Source of the DNA: Alphaproteobacteria bacterium
Lineage (GTDB): Bacteria > Pseudomonadota > Alphaproteobacteria > Kiloniellales > DSM-21159
Length of the DNA: 33,047 bases
Direction of reading: 5' to 3'
Assembly: GCA_030433005.1 (NCBI GenBank)
Contig: JAUILQ010000063.1
Span: 1 to 33,047, forward strand
The notes beneath the pieces were generated by a model. It was not told where the DNA came from. It made no database searches and was given only the letters and a program-made list of their open reading frames with translations. Positions 8,104 to 16,040 of the stretch are shown here, piece by piece; position 1 is the stretch's first letter, and every line of letters begins with the position of its first letter. The translations under genes were made by a program, and so were the position numbers.

Positions 8104-8251
8104 GGCGAGAAGAGAAAGGAGCAACCGTCTTATTGAAACAACCTGGATCAATCGGCAAGCCGCGAGGACGAGAACAGCCTGGAATTCTGCCCTGCGGGAG
8201 CCGCCGACCGCGAGCGGCCGTCGGCACTCGCCGCGGCCCGTTCGGCAGAGC

Positions 8252-8995
8252 TCAGATATCGAGCTCCCGGATCGCCTGGCGCAGGGCGGCCGCGAGCAGC
8301 GGCTCGAACACCGCCTGGAGCCGCTGCCAGTCGCGCGGACCGAGCTCGCCGTCCAGCGGATCGGGCCACGGCGGGGCGACGATCCCGCGGCCCCGCGCCA
8401 GGGCCGTCGCGCCGCTCTTCGCCGACAGCGTCGTCGAGCGCACGATACGCGCGCGCAGCGCCACCGCCGGCAGCTCGACGCGCGGATCCGACAGCGGCCG
8501 GTAGAGCGTCGCCCCCTCGTACCAGCCGCGGCGCAGGAAGTCCGGCAGCAGACGCTCGCGGGTGATCAGCAGCACGCCGTCGAACTCGCCGGATTCGAAC
8601 GAGCGGCGCAGGTAGGTCGCGATCCGGTCGGGTTCGGTGAAGTCGAAGCCGCGCTCCGAGGGCAGCGGATAGATGCGCCGCATCTGCAGCGGCTCGTAGC
8701 CGATCGGCAGCACGTCGAGGTCGGGCCGCCGCTCGCGCAGCAGGCGCGACGCCAGGGTCCGCGCGCGGCCGTCGAGATCCCAGCCGGGCATCGGCAGGAC
8801 GCGCTCGCGGGGCACGCGGCGCAGGGGCTCGCTCTCGAAGACCGTGATGCGGTCCTCGAGCACCGGGATCACGCCGAGCGTGCGGATCGGCCCGAAGGTC
8901 TGGCGCGGGCGGCCGCGCGGCCGTGTCCGGACGCCGACGCCGCAGGCCGCGAGCGGCAGCAGCAGCGGCGCCGCCAGCAGGCTGCGCCGCCTCAC
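8252..8995 (-). CDS. Putative lipoprotein of unknown function
   Basis: The 247-residue protein has a lipoprotein signal with lipobox LAAC (C18) after an arginine-rich start (MRRRSLLAAPLLLP). The mature part is rich in arginine and leucine, and I recognise no catalytic motif. Segments such as GPIRTLGVIPVLEDRITVFE and FDGVLLITRERLLPDFLRRGWYEG suggest an alternating alpha/beta fold. Its GTG start overlaps the stop of the upstream nucleoside transporter gene by 4 bases (GTGA), so the two are probably made together. A role in nucleoside uptake is possible but not shown by sequence. The gene ends 148 bases before the kinase start, in a spacer where I see no further gene. Confidence 0.75.
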   Translation of the reverse strand: MRRRSLLAAPLLLPLAACGVGVRTRPRGRPRQTFGPIRTLGVIPVLEDRITVFESEPLRRVPRERVLPMPGWDLDGRARTLASRLLRERRPDLDVLPIGYEPLQMRRIYPLPSERGFDFTEPDRIATYLRRSFESGEFDGVLLITRERLLPDFLRRGWYEGATLYRPLSDPRVELPAVALRARIVRSTTLSAKSGATALARGRGIVAPPWPDPLDGELGPRDWQRLQAVFEPLLAAALRQAIRELDI

Positions 8996-10257
8996 GACAG
9001 GATCCCCACGACGGCGCCGGTCAGCCCGGTCGCCAGGGTCCCCGAGAGGATCGACTTGCCGGCCAGCGAGACGATCTCGCCGCGCCGCTCCGGCGCCATC
9101 GCGACCAGCCCGCCGATCATGATGCCCAGGCTGCCCGGGTTGGCGAAGCCGCAGAGCGCGTAGACCAGGATCAGGCGGCTGCGCTCGCCCAGCGCTTCCG
9201 GCGGCACCTGCGCGAGCTGCAGGTAGGCTATGAACTCGTTGAGGACGGTCTTGAGGCCGAGCAGTTCGCCCGCCGTCGCGGCCTCGGCCGCCGGCACGCC
9301 GATCAGCCAGGCATAGGGCGCGAAGATCCAGCCGAACACCCGCTGCAGCGACAGCGGCGCGCCGAAGACGTCCGGGAAGACGCCGAGGATGGCGTTGGCG
9401 AGGGCGACCAGGGCGAGCAGCACGATGAGCAGGGCGACGATGTTGATCAGCAGCTGGACGCCCTGCTCGGTGCCGCGGGCGATGGCGTCCATCGAGCTGT
9501 CGTAGGTCAGCGTGGGGATCGAGGCGTCGCTCTCGGTCTTCTCGTCGCCCGGCACCATCAGCCGCGCGACCATCAGCGCCGCCGGCACCGAGATGATCGA
9601 GGCGGTCAGGATATGGCCGAGCGCGCCGGGCACGCTGTCGGCGATGAAGGAGGCGTAGAGGAACATCACCGTGCCGGCCACCGTCGCCATCCCGGTGGTC
9701 ATCACCATGAACAGCTCGGCGCGGCTCAGGCGCGCGAAGTAGGGGCGCACCAGCAGCGGCGCCTCGACCATGCCGACGAAGATGTTCGCGGCGGCGCTGA
9801 CGCCGACCGCGCCGCCGATGCCGAACAGCCGCTCGAGCACCCGCGAGACCGCCTTGATCACGACCGGCAGGATCCGCCAGTGCCAGAGCAGCGCCGCCAG
9901 CGCCGAGAGCACCAGGACGAGCGGCAGTGCCCGGAACGCCAGCACGAAGGAGTTGGCGGGGTCGGTGACCTCGAAGGGCGGGTCGCCGCCGCCCAGGAAG
10001 CCGAACACGAAGGCCGTGCCGCTGCGCGTCGCGCTGTCCAGCGCCACCACCACGTCGTTGAGCGCGATGAAGGCGGCCCGGGCCGGCGGCAGGCGCAGCA
10101 GCAGCAGCGCCAGGGCGAATTGAAGCGCCAGGCCGACGGCGACCGTGCGCCAGTCGAAGGCGCGACGCCGCTCGCTGAGCGCCCAGCCCAGCCCGACGAT
10201 CGCGGCCACGCCCAGCAGCCCCTGGAGATTCTCGAGATCCAAACCCGCCCCCGTCAA
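8992..10257 (-). CDS. Concentrative nucleoside transporter (CNT/NupC family)
   Basis: The 421-residue polytopic inner-membrane protein would import nucleosides with protons or sodium ions. Family marks include the N-terminal LQGLLGVAAIVGLGWALSE, FVFGFLGGG, the central GVSAAANIFVGMVEAPLLVRPY (the family's G.SAAN.F.G..EAPL region) and the C-terminal CGFANPGSLGIMIGGLVAM. About ten hydrophobic segments are visible, and length fits the roughly 400-residue bacterial members. The start is a TTG at 10257 preceded by a G-rich ribosome site (GGGGGAGGGCGG). A second TTG six codons later is an alternative, and no ATG lies nearby. It is the first gene of a pair with the lipoprotein and is divergent from the flavin reductase gene. 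Confidence 0.9.
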   Translation of the reverse strand: MTGAGLDLENLQGLLGVAAIVGLGWALSERRRAFDWRTVAVGLALQFALALLLLRLPPARAAFIALNDVVVALDSATRSGTAFVFGFLGGGDPPFEVTDPANSFVLAFRALPLVLVLSALAALLWHWRILPVVIKAVSRVLERLFGIGGAVGVSAAANIFVGMVEAPLLVRPYFARLSRAELFMVMTTGMATVAGTVMFLYASFIADSVPGALGHILTASIISVPAALMVARLMVPGDEKTESDASIPTLTYDSSMDAIARGTEQGVQLLINIVALLIVLLALVALANAILGVFPDVFGAPLSLQRVFGWIFAPYAWLIGVPAAEAATAGELLGLKTVLNEFIAYLQLAQVPPEALGERSRLILVYALCGFANPGSLGIMIGGLVAMAPERRGEIVSLAGKSILSGTLATGLTGAVVGILS

Positions 10258-10391
10258 ACCCGCCCTCCCCCTATGCCGTCCGCGCGCGGCCGGCGCAAGC
10301 CTCGCGGCCCGGCCGCCGCGGCCGCCCGCGCTCTTGCACTATGGAGGCCAGCCGCCATTATGGGCCGCGCCTCAGCCCGCCCAGGAGACCC

Positions 10392-10925
10392 ATGCCCGCC
10401 GCACTCGACATCGCCGCCCTGAAGAAGGCCTTCGGCAACTTCGCCACCGGGATCACCGTGGTGAGTACGCGCGACGGGGCCGGCAATCCGGTCGGGATCA
10501 CCTGCAACTCCTTCACCTCCGTCTCGCTGAAGCCGCCGCTGGTGCTGTTCAGCCTGGCCAAGACCGCGTTCAGCCTCTCGGCCTTCCTGCGCGCCGACCA
10601 CTTTGGCGTCTCGGTCCTGGCGCGCGGACAGGAAGCCATCTCGACCCGCTTCGCGACGCCGTCGAGCGACAAGTGGGCCGGCGTGTCCTGGCACGCCTGG
10701 GACCGCGGCTCGCCGGTCATCGGCGGCGCCGTCGCCGGCTTCGAGTGCCGCAAGACCGCGGTGCACGAGGGCGGCGACCACCTGCTGTTCCTCGGCGAGA
10801 TCGAGCGCATGGAGAGCCGCCCCGACCGCACGCCGCTGGTCTATCTGCGCAGCCGCTACGGCCACTTCGAGGCCGAGGCGCCCGAGGCGGACGCTCCGGG
10901 AGAGGACGACCCGCCGGCATGCTGA
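10392..10925 (+). CDS. Flavin reductase-like FMN-binding split-barrel protein
   Basis: The 177-residue protein fits the flavin reductase (HpaC/RutF-like) family, which reduces FMN or FAD with NAD(P)H, often to supply a monooxygenase. It opens with ALKKAFGNFATGITVVSTRD and continues with NPVGITCNSFTSVSLKPPLVLFSLAK, the typical flavin-binding section, then FGVSVLARGQEAISTRF. Near the C-terminus HLLFLGEIERMES and PLVYLRSRYGHF are also family-like. ATG at 10392 follows AGGAG; 17 in-frame codons further upstream do not resemble the family. The stop overlaps the ribF start by 7 bases. No partner monooxygenase is nearby, so the physiological acceptor is unknown. Confidence 0.88.
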   Translation: MPAALDIAALKKAFGNFATGITVVSTRDGAGNPVGITCNSFTSVSLKPPLVLFSLAKTAFSLSAFLRADHFGVSVLARGQEAISTRFATPSSDKWAGVSWHAWDRGSPVIGGAVAGFECRKTAVHEGGDHLLFLGEIERMESRPDRTPLVYLRSRYGHFEAEAPEADAPGEDDPPAC

Positions 10926-11938
10926 TCCTGCGGCACTGGACCGACGTCGCCGAGGCGGCGCGCGGCGCCGTCGTCGCGATCGGCAACTTCGACGGCATCC
11001 ACCGGGGCCACCAGGCGCTGATCGCCGCCGCGGCGCGCCAGGCCCGGGCGCTGGGGGCGCCGCTGGCGCTGATGACCTTCGAGCCGCACCCGCGGCTGTT
11101 CTTCCAGCCCGACCAGCCGCCCTTCCGCCTCACCAACTGGCGCACCAAGGCCAAGCTGATCGAGGCGCTGGGCGTCGACCTGCTGTTCGTCCTCGCCTTC
11201 AACAGGGAGCTGGCCGGCCTGGAGGCCGAGGACTTCGTGGCGCAGGTGCTGGTCGGCGACGGCCGCCACGGCCTCGCCGCCCGCCATGTCGTGGTCGGCG
11301 ACAACTTCCGCTTCGGCCGCAAGCGGCGCGGCGACGCGGCGCTGCTGACCGGGGAGGGCCTGCGCCACGGCTTCGGCGTGACCGCGATGAGCCGGGTCTC
11401 CGGGCAGGGCGAAACCAAGGGCGAAGGCGAGCCCTACTCCTCCTCGCTGGTGCGCGAGTACCTGAAGGCCGGGAACCCGACCCGTGCCGCCCTGCTGCTC
11501 GGCCGCTACTGGGAGATCGAGGGCCGAGTCGAGACCGGCTTCCGGCGCGGCCGCACGCTCGGCTTCCCGACCGCCAACCTGAAGCTCGGCGAGCTGCTGC
11601 GCCCGGCCTTCGGCGTCTACGCCGTGCGCGCCGCCATCGAGGAGGAGGCGGGCGAGACGCTGTGGCGCCCCGGCGTCGCCAGCCTCGGCGTCAACCCGAT
11701 GTTCGAGGTCCCCGAGCCGCTGCTCGAGACCCACTTCTTCGACTTCGAGGGCGATCTCTATGGCCGCCACCTGCGGGTCGCGCTGATCGACTACCTGCGC
11801 CCCGAGCAGCGCTTCGAGGACGTCGACGCCCTGGTCGCGCAGATGGAGCAGGACTCCGCCCGCGCCCGCGCGACCCTGTCCTGGGAAACCTGGAAGACCG
11901 ACTGGCCGGTCAGCCCCTTCATCGCCGGCGGTGGGTGA
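10919..11938 (+). CDS. ribF: Bifunctional riboflavin kinase / FMN adenylyltransferase
   Basis: The 339-residue enzyme turns riboflavin into FMN and then FAD. The N-terminal adenylyltransferase domain carries GNFDGIHRGHQ (22-32), FEPHPRLFF and VGDNFRFGRKRRGD. The linker SSSLVREYLKAG leads to the C-terminal riboflavin kinase domain with GRTLGFPTANL (211-221), GVYAVRA, the GVNP motif (257-260) and E270 in LLETHFFDFEGDLYG. Length is normal for RibF. ATG at 10919 begins the family-typical start and overlaps the flavin reductase stop, giving coupled translation; longer in-frame starts would run back through the reductase gene. FAD demand in the region is notable (PAS protein, GMC enzyme, FAD oxidase, lipoamide dehydrogenase) but may be coincidence. 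Confidence 0.95.
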   Translation: MLILRHWTDVAEAARGAVVAIGNFDGIHRGHQALIAAAARQARALGAPLALMTFEPHPRLFFQPDQPPFRLTNWRTKAKLIEALGVDLLFVLAFNRELAGLEAEDFVAQVLVGDGRHGLAARHVVVGDNFRFGRKRRGDAALLTGEGLRHGFGVTAMSRVSGQGETKGEGEPYSSSLVREYLKAGNPTRAALLLGRYWEIEGRVETGFRRGRTLGFPTANLKLGELLRPAFGVYAVRAAIEEEAGETLWRPGVASLGVNPMFEVPEPLLETHFFDFEGDLYGRHLRVALIDYLRPEQRFEDVDALVAQMEQDSARARATLSWETWKTDWPVSPFIAGGG

Positions 11939-12002
11939 GCGCGACCCGCCGTCAGACGGTCTACCGGCTCCTACCCAGTCGTTATCCGCGCCAATCCCAA
12001 GG

Positions 12003-12030
12003 CGTCATCCCCGCGAAGGCGGGGATGACG
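12003..12030. repeat. Dispersed palindromic repeat, family 1 (single hairpin), likely bidirectional terminator
   Basis: A perfect 12-bp stem, CGTCATCCCCGC paired with GCGGGGATGACG around loop GAAG, sits in the 139-base gap where ribF and the chemoreceptor gene converge. The same unit occurs in double form at 15914-16002 and 25234-25343 and in partial form near 15900 and 32940. Terminating both genes is a plausible role. Confidence 0.8.
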
Positions 12031-12077
12031 AGAAGTGCGCGGAGAGGCGACCGAGAGCCTGCCCACCAACCCCGCCC

Positions 12078-13172
12078 CTACCCCTGCTGCACGATCACGC
12101 CGGCCCACTCCAGGCCCCGGTAGGTCTCGTAGCCGGGGGTCAGGTGGAAGGCCGTGGTGGTGCCCTCGGCGTCGCTGGCGACGCCGCTGCGTCGGCCGCC
12201 GCGCTCCAGGCGCAGCGTCTCGCTGAGCTCGCCGCGGCCGTCGGAGGCCGCGAGCACGCGGCCCCGAGCGTCGACCAGCAGGACCCGCGAGCGGCGCGCC
12301 TCCTCCTCGGTCAGGCGCACGCCCTCGACCACGGCGCGGGCCTGCGGGCCCCAGTCGAAGTGGATGCCGAGCACGCCGATGACCCGGCCGTGGCTCTGGC
12401 CGCCCTCGCGGATCGCCGCGGCGTAGGTCGCGACCGGCGCGCCCTCGAGCTTGGCGCAGGTCGCGACGTCGGCGACCGCGTAGTCGTCGCCCGAGGCCGA
12501 GGCCAGGGCCTCCCGGAACCAGCCCTCGCGCGAGACGTCGAGGCCGCGCACCCCGGGATAGCGGTCCGGCCGGCCGTGCGCCACGACCCGGCCGTCGGGC
12601 GTGGCGATCCAGAGGTCGAGGTAGACGGTGTAGGCCGAGAGGATGACGCCGAGCCGGCGCGCGGCCTCGGCGCAGCGCTCGGACGTCGGCTCGGCGGCCG
12701 CCTCGACGACGGCGGCGTCGGTCGCCCACCAGCGCACGTCGCAGGTCCGCTCGTAGAGATTGCGGTCGATGATCTCGATGGCGTTGAGGCAGAGGTCGAC
12801 GAGGCGCTGGCCGCGCACCTGCTGGGCCATGCGGCCGCCGACCGCGCGCAGCTCGTCGAGCGCCTGGCGCAGCTCGCTTTCCATCTCGCCAGCGAGACGT
12901 CCGATCTCGCTGCTGACCGTCTTGACCTCCTCGGCGACCACCGCGAAGCCCTTGCCCGCCTCGCCGGCGCGCGCCGCCTCGATCGTCGCGTTGAGCGCCA
13001 GGATCCGCGTCTGGCCGGTGATGCCCTGGATCGCGTGCGCCTTGCTGCCGGCGATCGCCGCCGCGCTCTCGGCCAGGGCGACCACGCGCTCCGGCGTGTC
13101 GCCCCGCGCCTGCCCGTCCGACTTGTCCTTGGTTCCGGCAACCGCCGCCTGGACCGCCCGCTGCGCCGTCAT
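12078..13172 (-). CDS. Soluble chemoreceptor with N-terminal signalling hairpin and C-terminal Cache-like domain
   Basis: The 364-residue protein lacks membrane segments and HAMP. A short MCP signalling hairpin comes first (about 25-125), with tip GQTRILALNATIEAARAGEAGKG at 53-75 and FAVVAEEVKTVSSEI after it, matching the CheA/CheW-binding tip consensus. A Cache-like sensor follows (about 138-364), containing NLYERTCDVRWWATD (138-152), LDLWIATPDGRVVAHG (185-200), GREGWF-like VSREGWFREA and IGVLGIHFDWG. This order is the reverse of ordinary receptors. A Cache domain without signal peptide would read a cytoplasmic ligand. ATG at 13172 is preferred over the TTG at 13205, though its ribosome site is only fair. 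It lies downstream of the ABC-GMC operon and could respond to that substrate, which is inference. Confidence 0.85.
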   Translation of the reverse strand: MTAQRAVQAAVAGTKDKSDGQARGDTPERVVALAESAAAIAGSKAHAIQGITGQTRILALNATIEAARAGEAGKGFAVVAEEVKTVSSEIGRLAGEMESELRQALDELRAVGGRMAQQVRGQRLVDLCLNAIEIIDRNLYERTCDVRWWATDAAVVEAAAEPTSERCAEAARRLGVILSAYTVYLDLWIATPDGRVVAHGRPDRYPGVRGLDVSREGWFREALASASGDDYAVADVATCAKLEGAPVATYAAAIREGGQSHGRVIGVLGIHFDWGPQARAVVEGVRLTEEEARRSRVLLVDARGRVLAASDGRGELSETLRLERGGRRSGVASDAEGTTTAFHLTPGYETYRGLEWAGVIVQQG

Positions 13173-13319
13173 CTTCCTTGCCCCCGAATGATGCAACCGC
13201 GCCAAACTCTGGGGCGAATTGGTAATCGGAAGGTAAAAGTCAGGGGCTAGAACGCGCGATTCTTATGCAAGGGATCACGGCCCAAAGAAAATGCTCAATT
13301 CTTGGGCAAAGATCGCGCC

Positions 13320-14969
13320 TCAGGCGTCGGCCAAGACCAGGTCCGCGCCCTTCTCGCCGACCATGATGGTCGGGGCGTTGGTGTTGCCGGAGGTGACGTA
13401 GGGGAAGACCGAGGCGTCGATCACCCGCAGGCCCTCGAGGCCGTGGACCTTCAGCCGGTGATCGACCACGGCGGTCGCCGGGTCCGGGCCCATGCGGCAG
13501 GTGCAGCTGGCGTGGAAGACCGTGCCGGCGCGCTTGCGGATGTCGGCGACGATCGCGTCCTCGTCCCGGACCGCCGGACCCGGCGCCAGCTCCTCCTCGA
13601 TGACCTCGGCGAAGGCCGGCGTCGCGCCGAGCCGGCGCATCAGGCGCCAGCCGTCGACCATGTCGGCCATGTCGCTCTCGGCGGAGAGGTAGTTGGGGTG
13701 GATCGCCGGCGCCTCGAAGGGATCGGCGCTGCGGATCTCCAGGTGGCCGCGGCTGGCCGGGCGGCAGGCCGAGTAGCCGAGCAGGAAGGCCGGATAGGGA
13801 TCGGGATTCATCAGCGGCCGCGTGCCCGGCGGCGCCTTCAGGTAGCTGACCGGCGAGAAGTAGAGCTGGACGTTGGGGCGGTTGAGGCCCTCACGGCCGC
13901 GCACGAAGCCGCCGCCCTGGTTGACGCTGAGCGCCAGGGGTCCGCGGCGCAGCAGCAGGTAGGTCAGGCCCCAGCGCAGCTTGCCCCACCAGGGATGGAG
14001 CTGCTGGTTGAGGGTCGGCCGGCGCGAGCGGTAGAGGAAGTCGACGCCGATGTGGTCCTGCAGGTTGGCGCCGACCGCCGGGCTGTCGTGGCGCACCTCG
14101 ATGCCGTGGCGCCGGAGCAGCGCGCCCGGGCCGACTCCCGAGAGCTGCAGCAGCTGCGGCGAGTTGATCGCGCCGGCCGCCAGGATCACCTCGCCGCGCG
14201 CCCGCGCTTCGAGCAGGCGGCCGTGCTGCCGGTACTCGACGCCGACCGCCCGGCGCCCCTCGAAGACCACGCGCGTCGCCTGGGCGTGGGTCTCGACCCG
14301 GAGGTTCGCGCGCCGGCGCGCCGGCGCCAGGTAGGCCGTGGCGGCCGAGCAGCGGCGGCCGCCGCGGGTCGTGATGTGGTAGAGCCCGGCGCTGTCGACC
14401 TCGGTGCCGTTGAGGTCGCCGACGGCGGTGAAGCCGGCCTGGCGGCAGGCCTCGAGATAGACCTGGCAGAGCGGATGCGCGCTCTCGTGGATGGCGCTGA
14501 CGCTGAGCGGCCCGTCGGTGCCGTGCAGCGCGCGCCAGGCCTCGGCGGCCGGGCCCTCGGTCTCGCTGCCCTCGGCCATCAGGCAGCGCTCCAGGCGCCG
14601 GAACACCGGCAGCACGTCGTCCCAGGCCCAGCCCGGGTTGCCGGCCGCCGCCCAGTCGTCGAAGTCGCCGGCCTGGCCGCGCACGTAGACCATGGCGTTG
14701 ATCGAGCTCGAGCCGCCCAGCACCTTGCCGCGCGGCCAGTAGCTGCGCCGGCTGTCGGTGCCGGGATCCGGCTCGGTCTGGTACATCCAGTTGACGCGGG
14801 GGTCGTAGAAGATCCGGCCGTAGCCGATCGGCGTGGAGATCCAGAAGCGCCGGTCGCTGCCGCCGGCTTCCAGCAGCAGCACACGGTGGCGCCCCGATTC
14901 GCTGAGCCGGGCCGCCAGCACGCAGCCGGCCGATCCGGCGCCGACGACGATGTAGTCGTAGTCCGTCAC
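13320..14969 (-). CDS. GMC-family FAD oxidoreductase (choline/alcohol dehydrogenase-like)
   Basis: The 549-residue flavoenzyme would oxidise an alcohol to an aldehyde. It has the N-terminal FAD-binding motif VVGAGSAGCVLAARL (8-22), GMC signature 1 (GKVLGGSSSINAMVYVRG), signature 2 near GEVILAAGAINSPQLLQLSG and the C-terminal active-site region FHASCTCRMG followed by VIDASVFPYVTSGNTNAPTIM, with the catalytic His and Asn of the family. Length matches BetA and AlkJ. The substrate cannot be told from sequence, and no betaine-aldehyde dehydrogenase or BetI lies beside it, so a BetA name is not justified. The start is GTG at 14969, 26 bases after the second permease gene, placing it last in the transporter operon. 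Confidence 0.9.
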   Translation of the reverse strand: MTDYDYIVVGAGSAGCVLAARLSESGRHRVLLLEAGGSDRRFWISTPIGYGRIFYDPRVNWMYQTEPDPGTDSRRSYWPRGKVLGGSSSINAMVYVRGQAGDFDDWAAAGNPGWAWDDVLPVFRRLERCLMAEGSETEGPAAEAWRALHGTDGPLSVSAIHESAHPLCQVYLEACRQAGFTAVGDLNGTEVDSAGLYHITTRGGRRCSAATAYLAPARRRANLRVETHAQATRVVFEGRRAVGVEYRQHGRLLEARARGEVILAAGAINSPQLLQLSGVGPGALLRRHGIEVRHDSPAVGANLQDHIGVDFLYRSRRPTLNQQLHPWWGKLRWGLTYLLLRRGPLALSVNQGGGFVRGREGLNRPNVQLYFSPVSYLKAPPGTRPLMNPDPYPAFLLGYSACRPASRGHLEIRSADPFEAPAIHPNYLSAESDMADMVDGWRLMRRLGATPAFAEVIEEELAPGPAVRDEDAIVADIRKRAGTVFHASCTCRMGPDPATAVVDHRLKVHGLEGLRVIDASVFPYVTSGNTNAPTIMVGEKGADLVLADA

Positions 14970-14995
14970 GAGGGAGATCCCGTCAGCCCGATGCC

Positions 14996-15868
14996 CTAGC
15001 CGGCTTCGCCCGGCTTGCGCTCACGCTGCACCAGCACGGAGATCAGCGCCAGGGTGCCCGAGGCGATGATCAGGAAGAACGAGGTCGCGTTGAGCACCGG
15101 CGTCGAGCCGACCTTGGCGATGCGGTCGTACATCGTGATGGTCAGCGGCGCGTCGGAGCCGACCAGCATCAGCGTCGTGTTGAAGTTCTCGAAGGAGACC
15201 AGGAAGGCGACCAGGCCGGCGGCGATCAATGCCGGCTTGAGGAACGGCAGCGTGACCGTCAGCAGCACGCGCAGCCGGCTGGCGCCGAGGTTGAGCGCCG
15301 CCTCCTCCAGGGCCACGTCGAACTTCTTCATGCGCGCGGCGATGACCAGCGTGGTGATCGTGGTCAGGAAGGAGAACTGGCCGGCCACGACCAGCGGGAT
15401 GCCGGGGCGCAGGAACGACAGCTCGACGCCGAAGCGGTCGTAGACGCCGTTCGCGGTCATCGAGGCCAGCACCAGGATCGAGATGCCCAGGATCACGCCG
15501 GGAATGACCAGCGGCACGATCATCATGATGTAGAGGAAGCCCTTGAAGCGGAAGTCGCGCCGCTCGAACAGGAAGGCGTTGCAGGTGCCGACCGTCACCG
15601 AGAGCGTCGCGACCGCCAGGCCGATCAGCAGCGAGTTCTGCATGCCGCGCAGCAGGCGCCGGTCGTGGAACAGCCCCAGCTTCGGCTCGCTGTCGGAGAA
15701 GAACCAGTCGAGCGTGAAGCCCTGCCAGGGCAGCGCCGGGAACAGCGAGTCGTTGAAGGCGAAGAAGCTGGCCGCCACCAGGGGCGCCGCCAGGTAGACG
15801 AAGAACAGCAGCACGTAGGCCCGGTAGGCGAGCTTCAGCGCCGGCGTCTGCGGGGCTGCGACGTTCAT
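14996..15868 (-). CDS. ABC transporter permease, PotC-like
   Basis: The 290-residue inner-membrane protein is the second permease of a polyamine/spermidine-type importer. About six hydrophobic helices are visible, starting with LAYRAYVLLFFVYLAAPLVAASFFAFND. The cytoplasmic EAA loop that docks on the ATPase is EEAALNLGASRLRVLLTVTLPFLKPAL. ATG at 15868 begins after a 172-base spacer that holds a double palindrome. It is followed by the GMC gene. The family includes transporters for polyamines, opines and other cationic or amino compounds, so the substrate stays open. Confidence 0.9.
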   Translation of the reverse strand: MNVAAPQTPALKLAYRAYVLLFFVYLAAPLVAASFFAFNDSLFPALPWQGFTLDWFFSDSEPKLGLFHDRRLLRGMQNSLLIGLAVATLSVTVGTCNAFLFERRDFRFKGFLYIMMIVPLVIPGVILGISILVLASMTANGVYDRFGVELSFLRPGIPLVVAGQFSFLTTITTLVIAARMKKFDVALEEAALNLGASRLRVLLTVTLPFLKPALIAAGLVAFLVSFENFNTTLMLVGSDAPLTITMYDRIAKVGSTPVLNATSFFLIIASGTLALISVLVQRERKPGEAG

Positions 15869-15913
15869 CGGCCGGCCTCCGCCTGCCGCACCGTTCTTCC
15901 GTCATCCCCGGCT

Positions 15914-16002
15914 CTTCCGTCATCCCCGCGGAGGCGGGGATCCAGGGCCGTCGGCCATGCGCTTGGGGCTCTGGATCCCCGCCTCCGCGGGGATGACGGA
16001 AG
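15914..16002. repeat. Dispersed palindromic repeat, family 1 (double hairpin), between the two permease genes
   Basis: Arms 15914-15945 and 15971-16002 are perfect 32-base inverted copies separated by 25 bases. Each arm also contains its own small hairpin (CCCCGCGGAGGCGGGG). A fragment of the same unit, CGTCATCCCCG, lies just before it at 15900-15910. It is related to the copies at 12003 and 25234, which have GAAG where this has GGAG. Its place inside the ABC operon may reduce read-through or protect mRNA ends. Confidence 0.85.
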
Positions 16003-16040
16003 GAGAGTGTCCCTGTCGATCCCGATCACTCCCCTACCCC

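Noticed and set aside
10145..10918. Upstream extension of the ribF frame
   Set aside because: It runs through the flavin reductase gene in another frame. The conserved RibF start and coupled ATG are at 10919.
13280..13316. Possible terminator hairpin (GCCCAA/TTGGGC) after the GMC gene
   Set aside because: The stem is six bases with a long loop and no T-run, too weak to call.
13320..14969. Calling the GMC enzyme betA (choline dehydrogenase)
   Set aside because: Family motifs fit many GMC alcohol dehydrogenases, and BetB and BetI are not next to it, so only the family is assigned.
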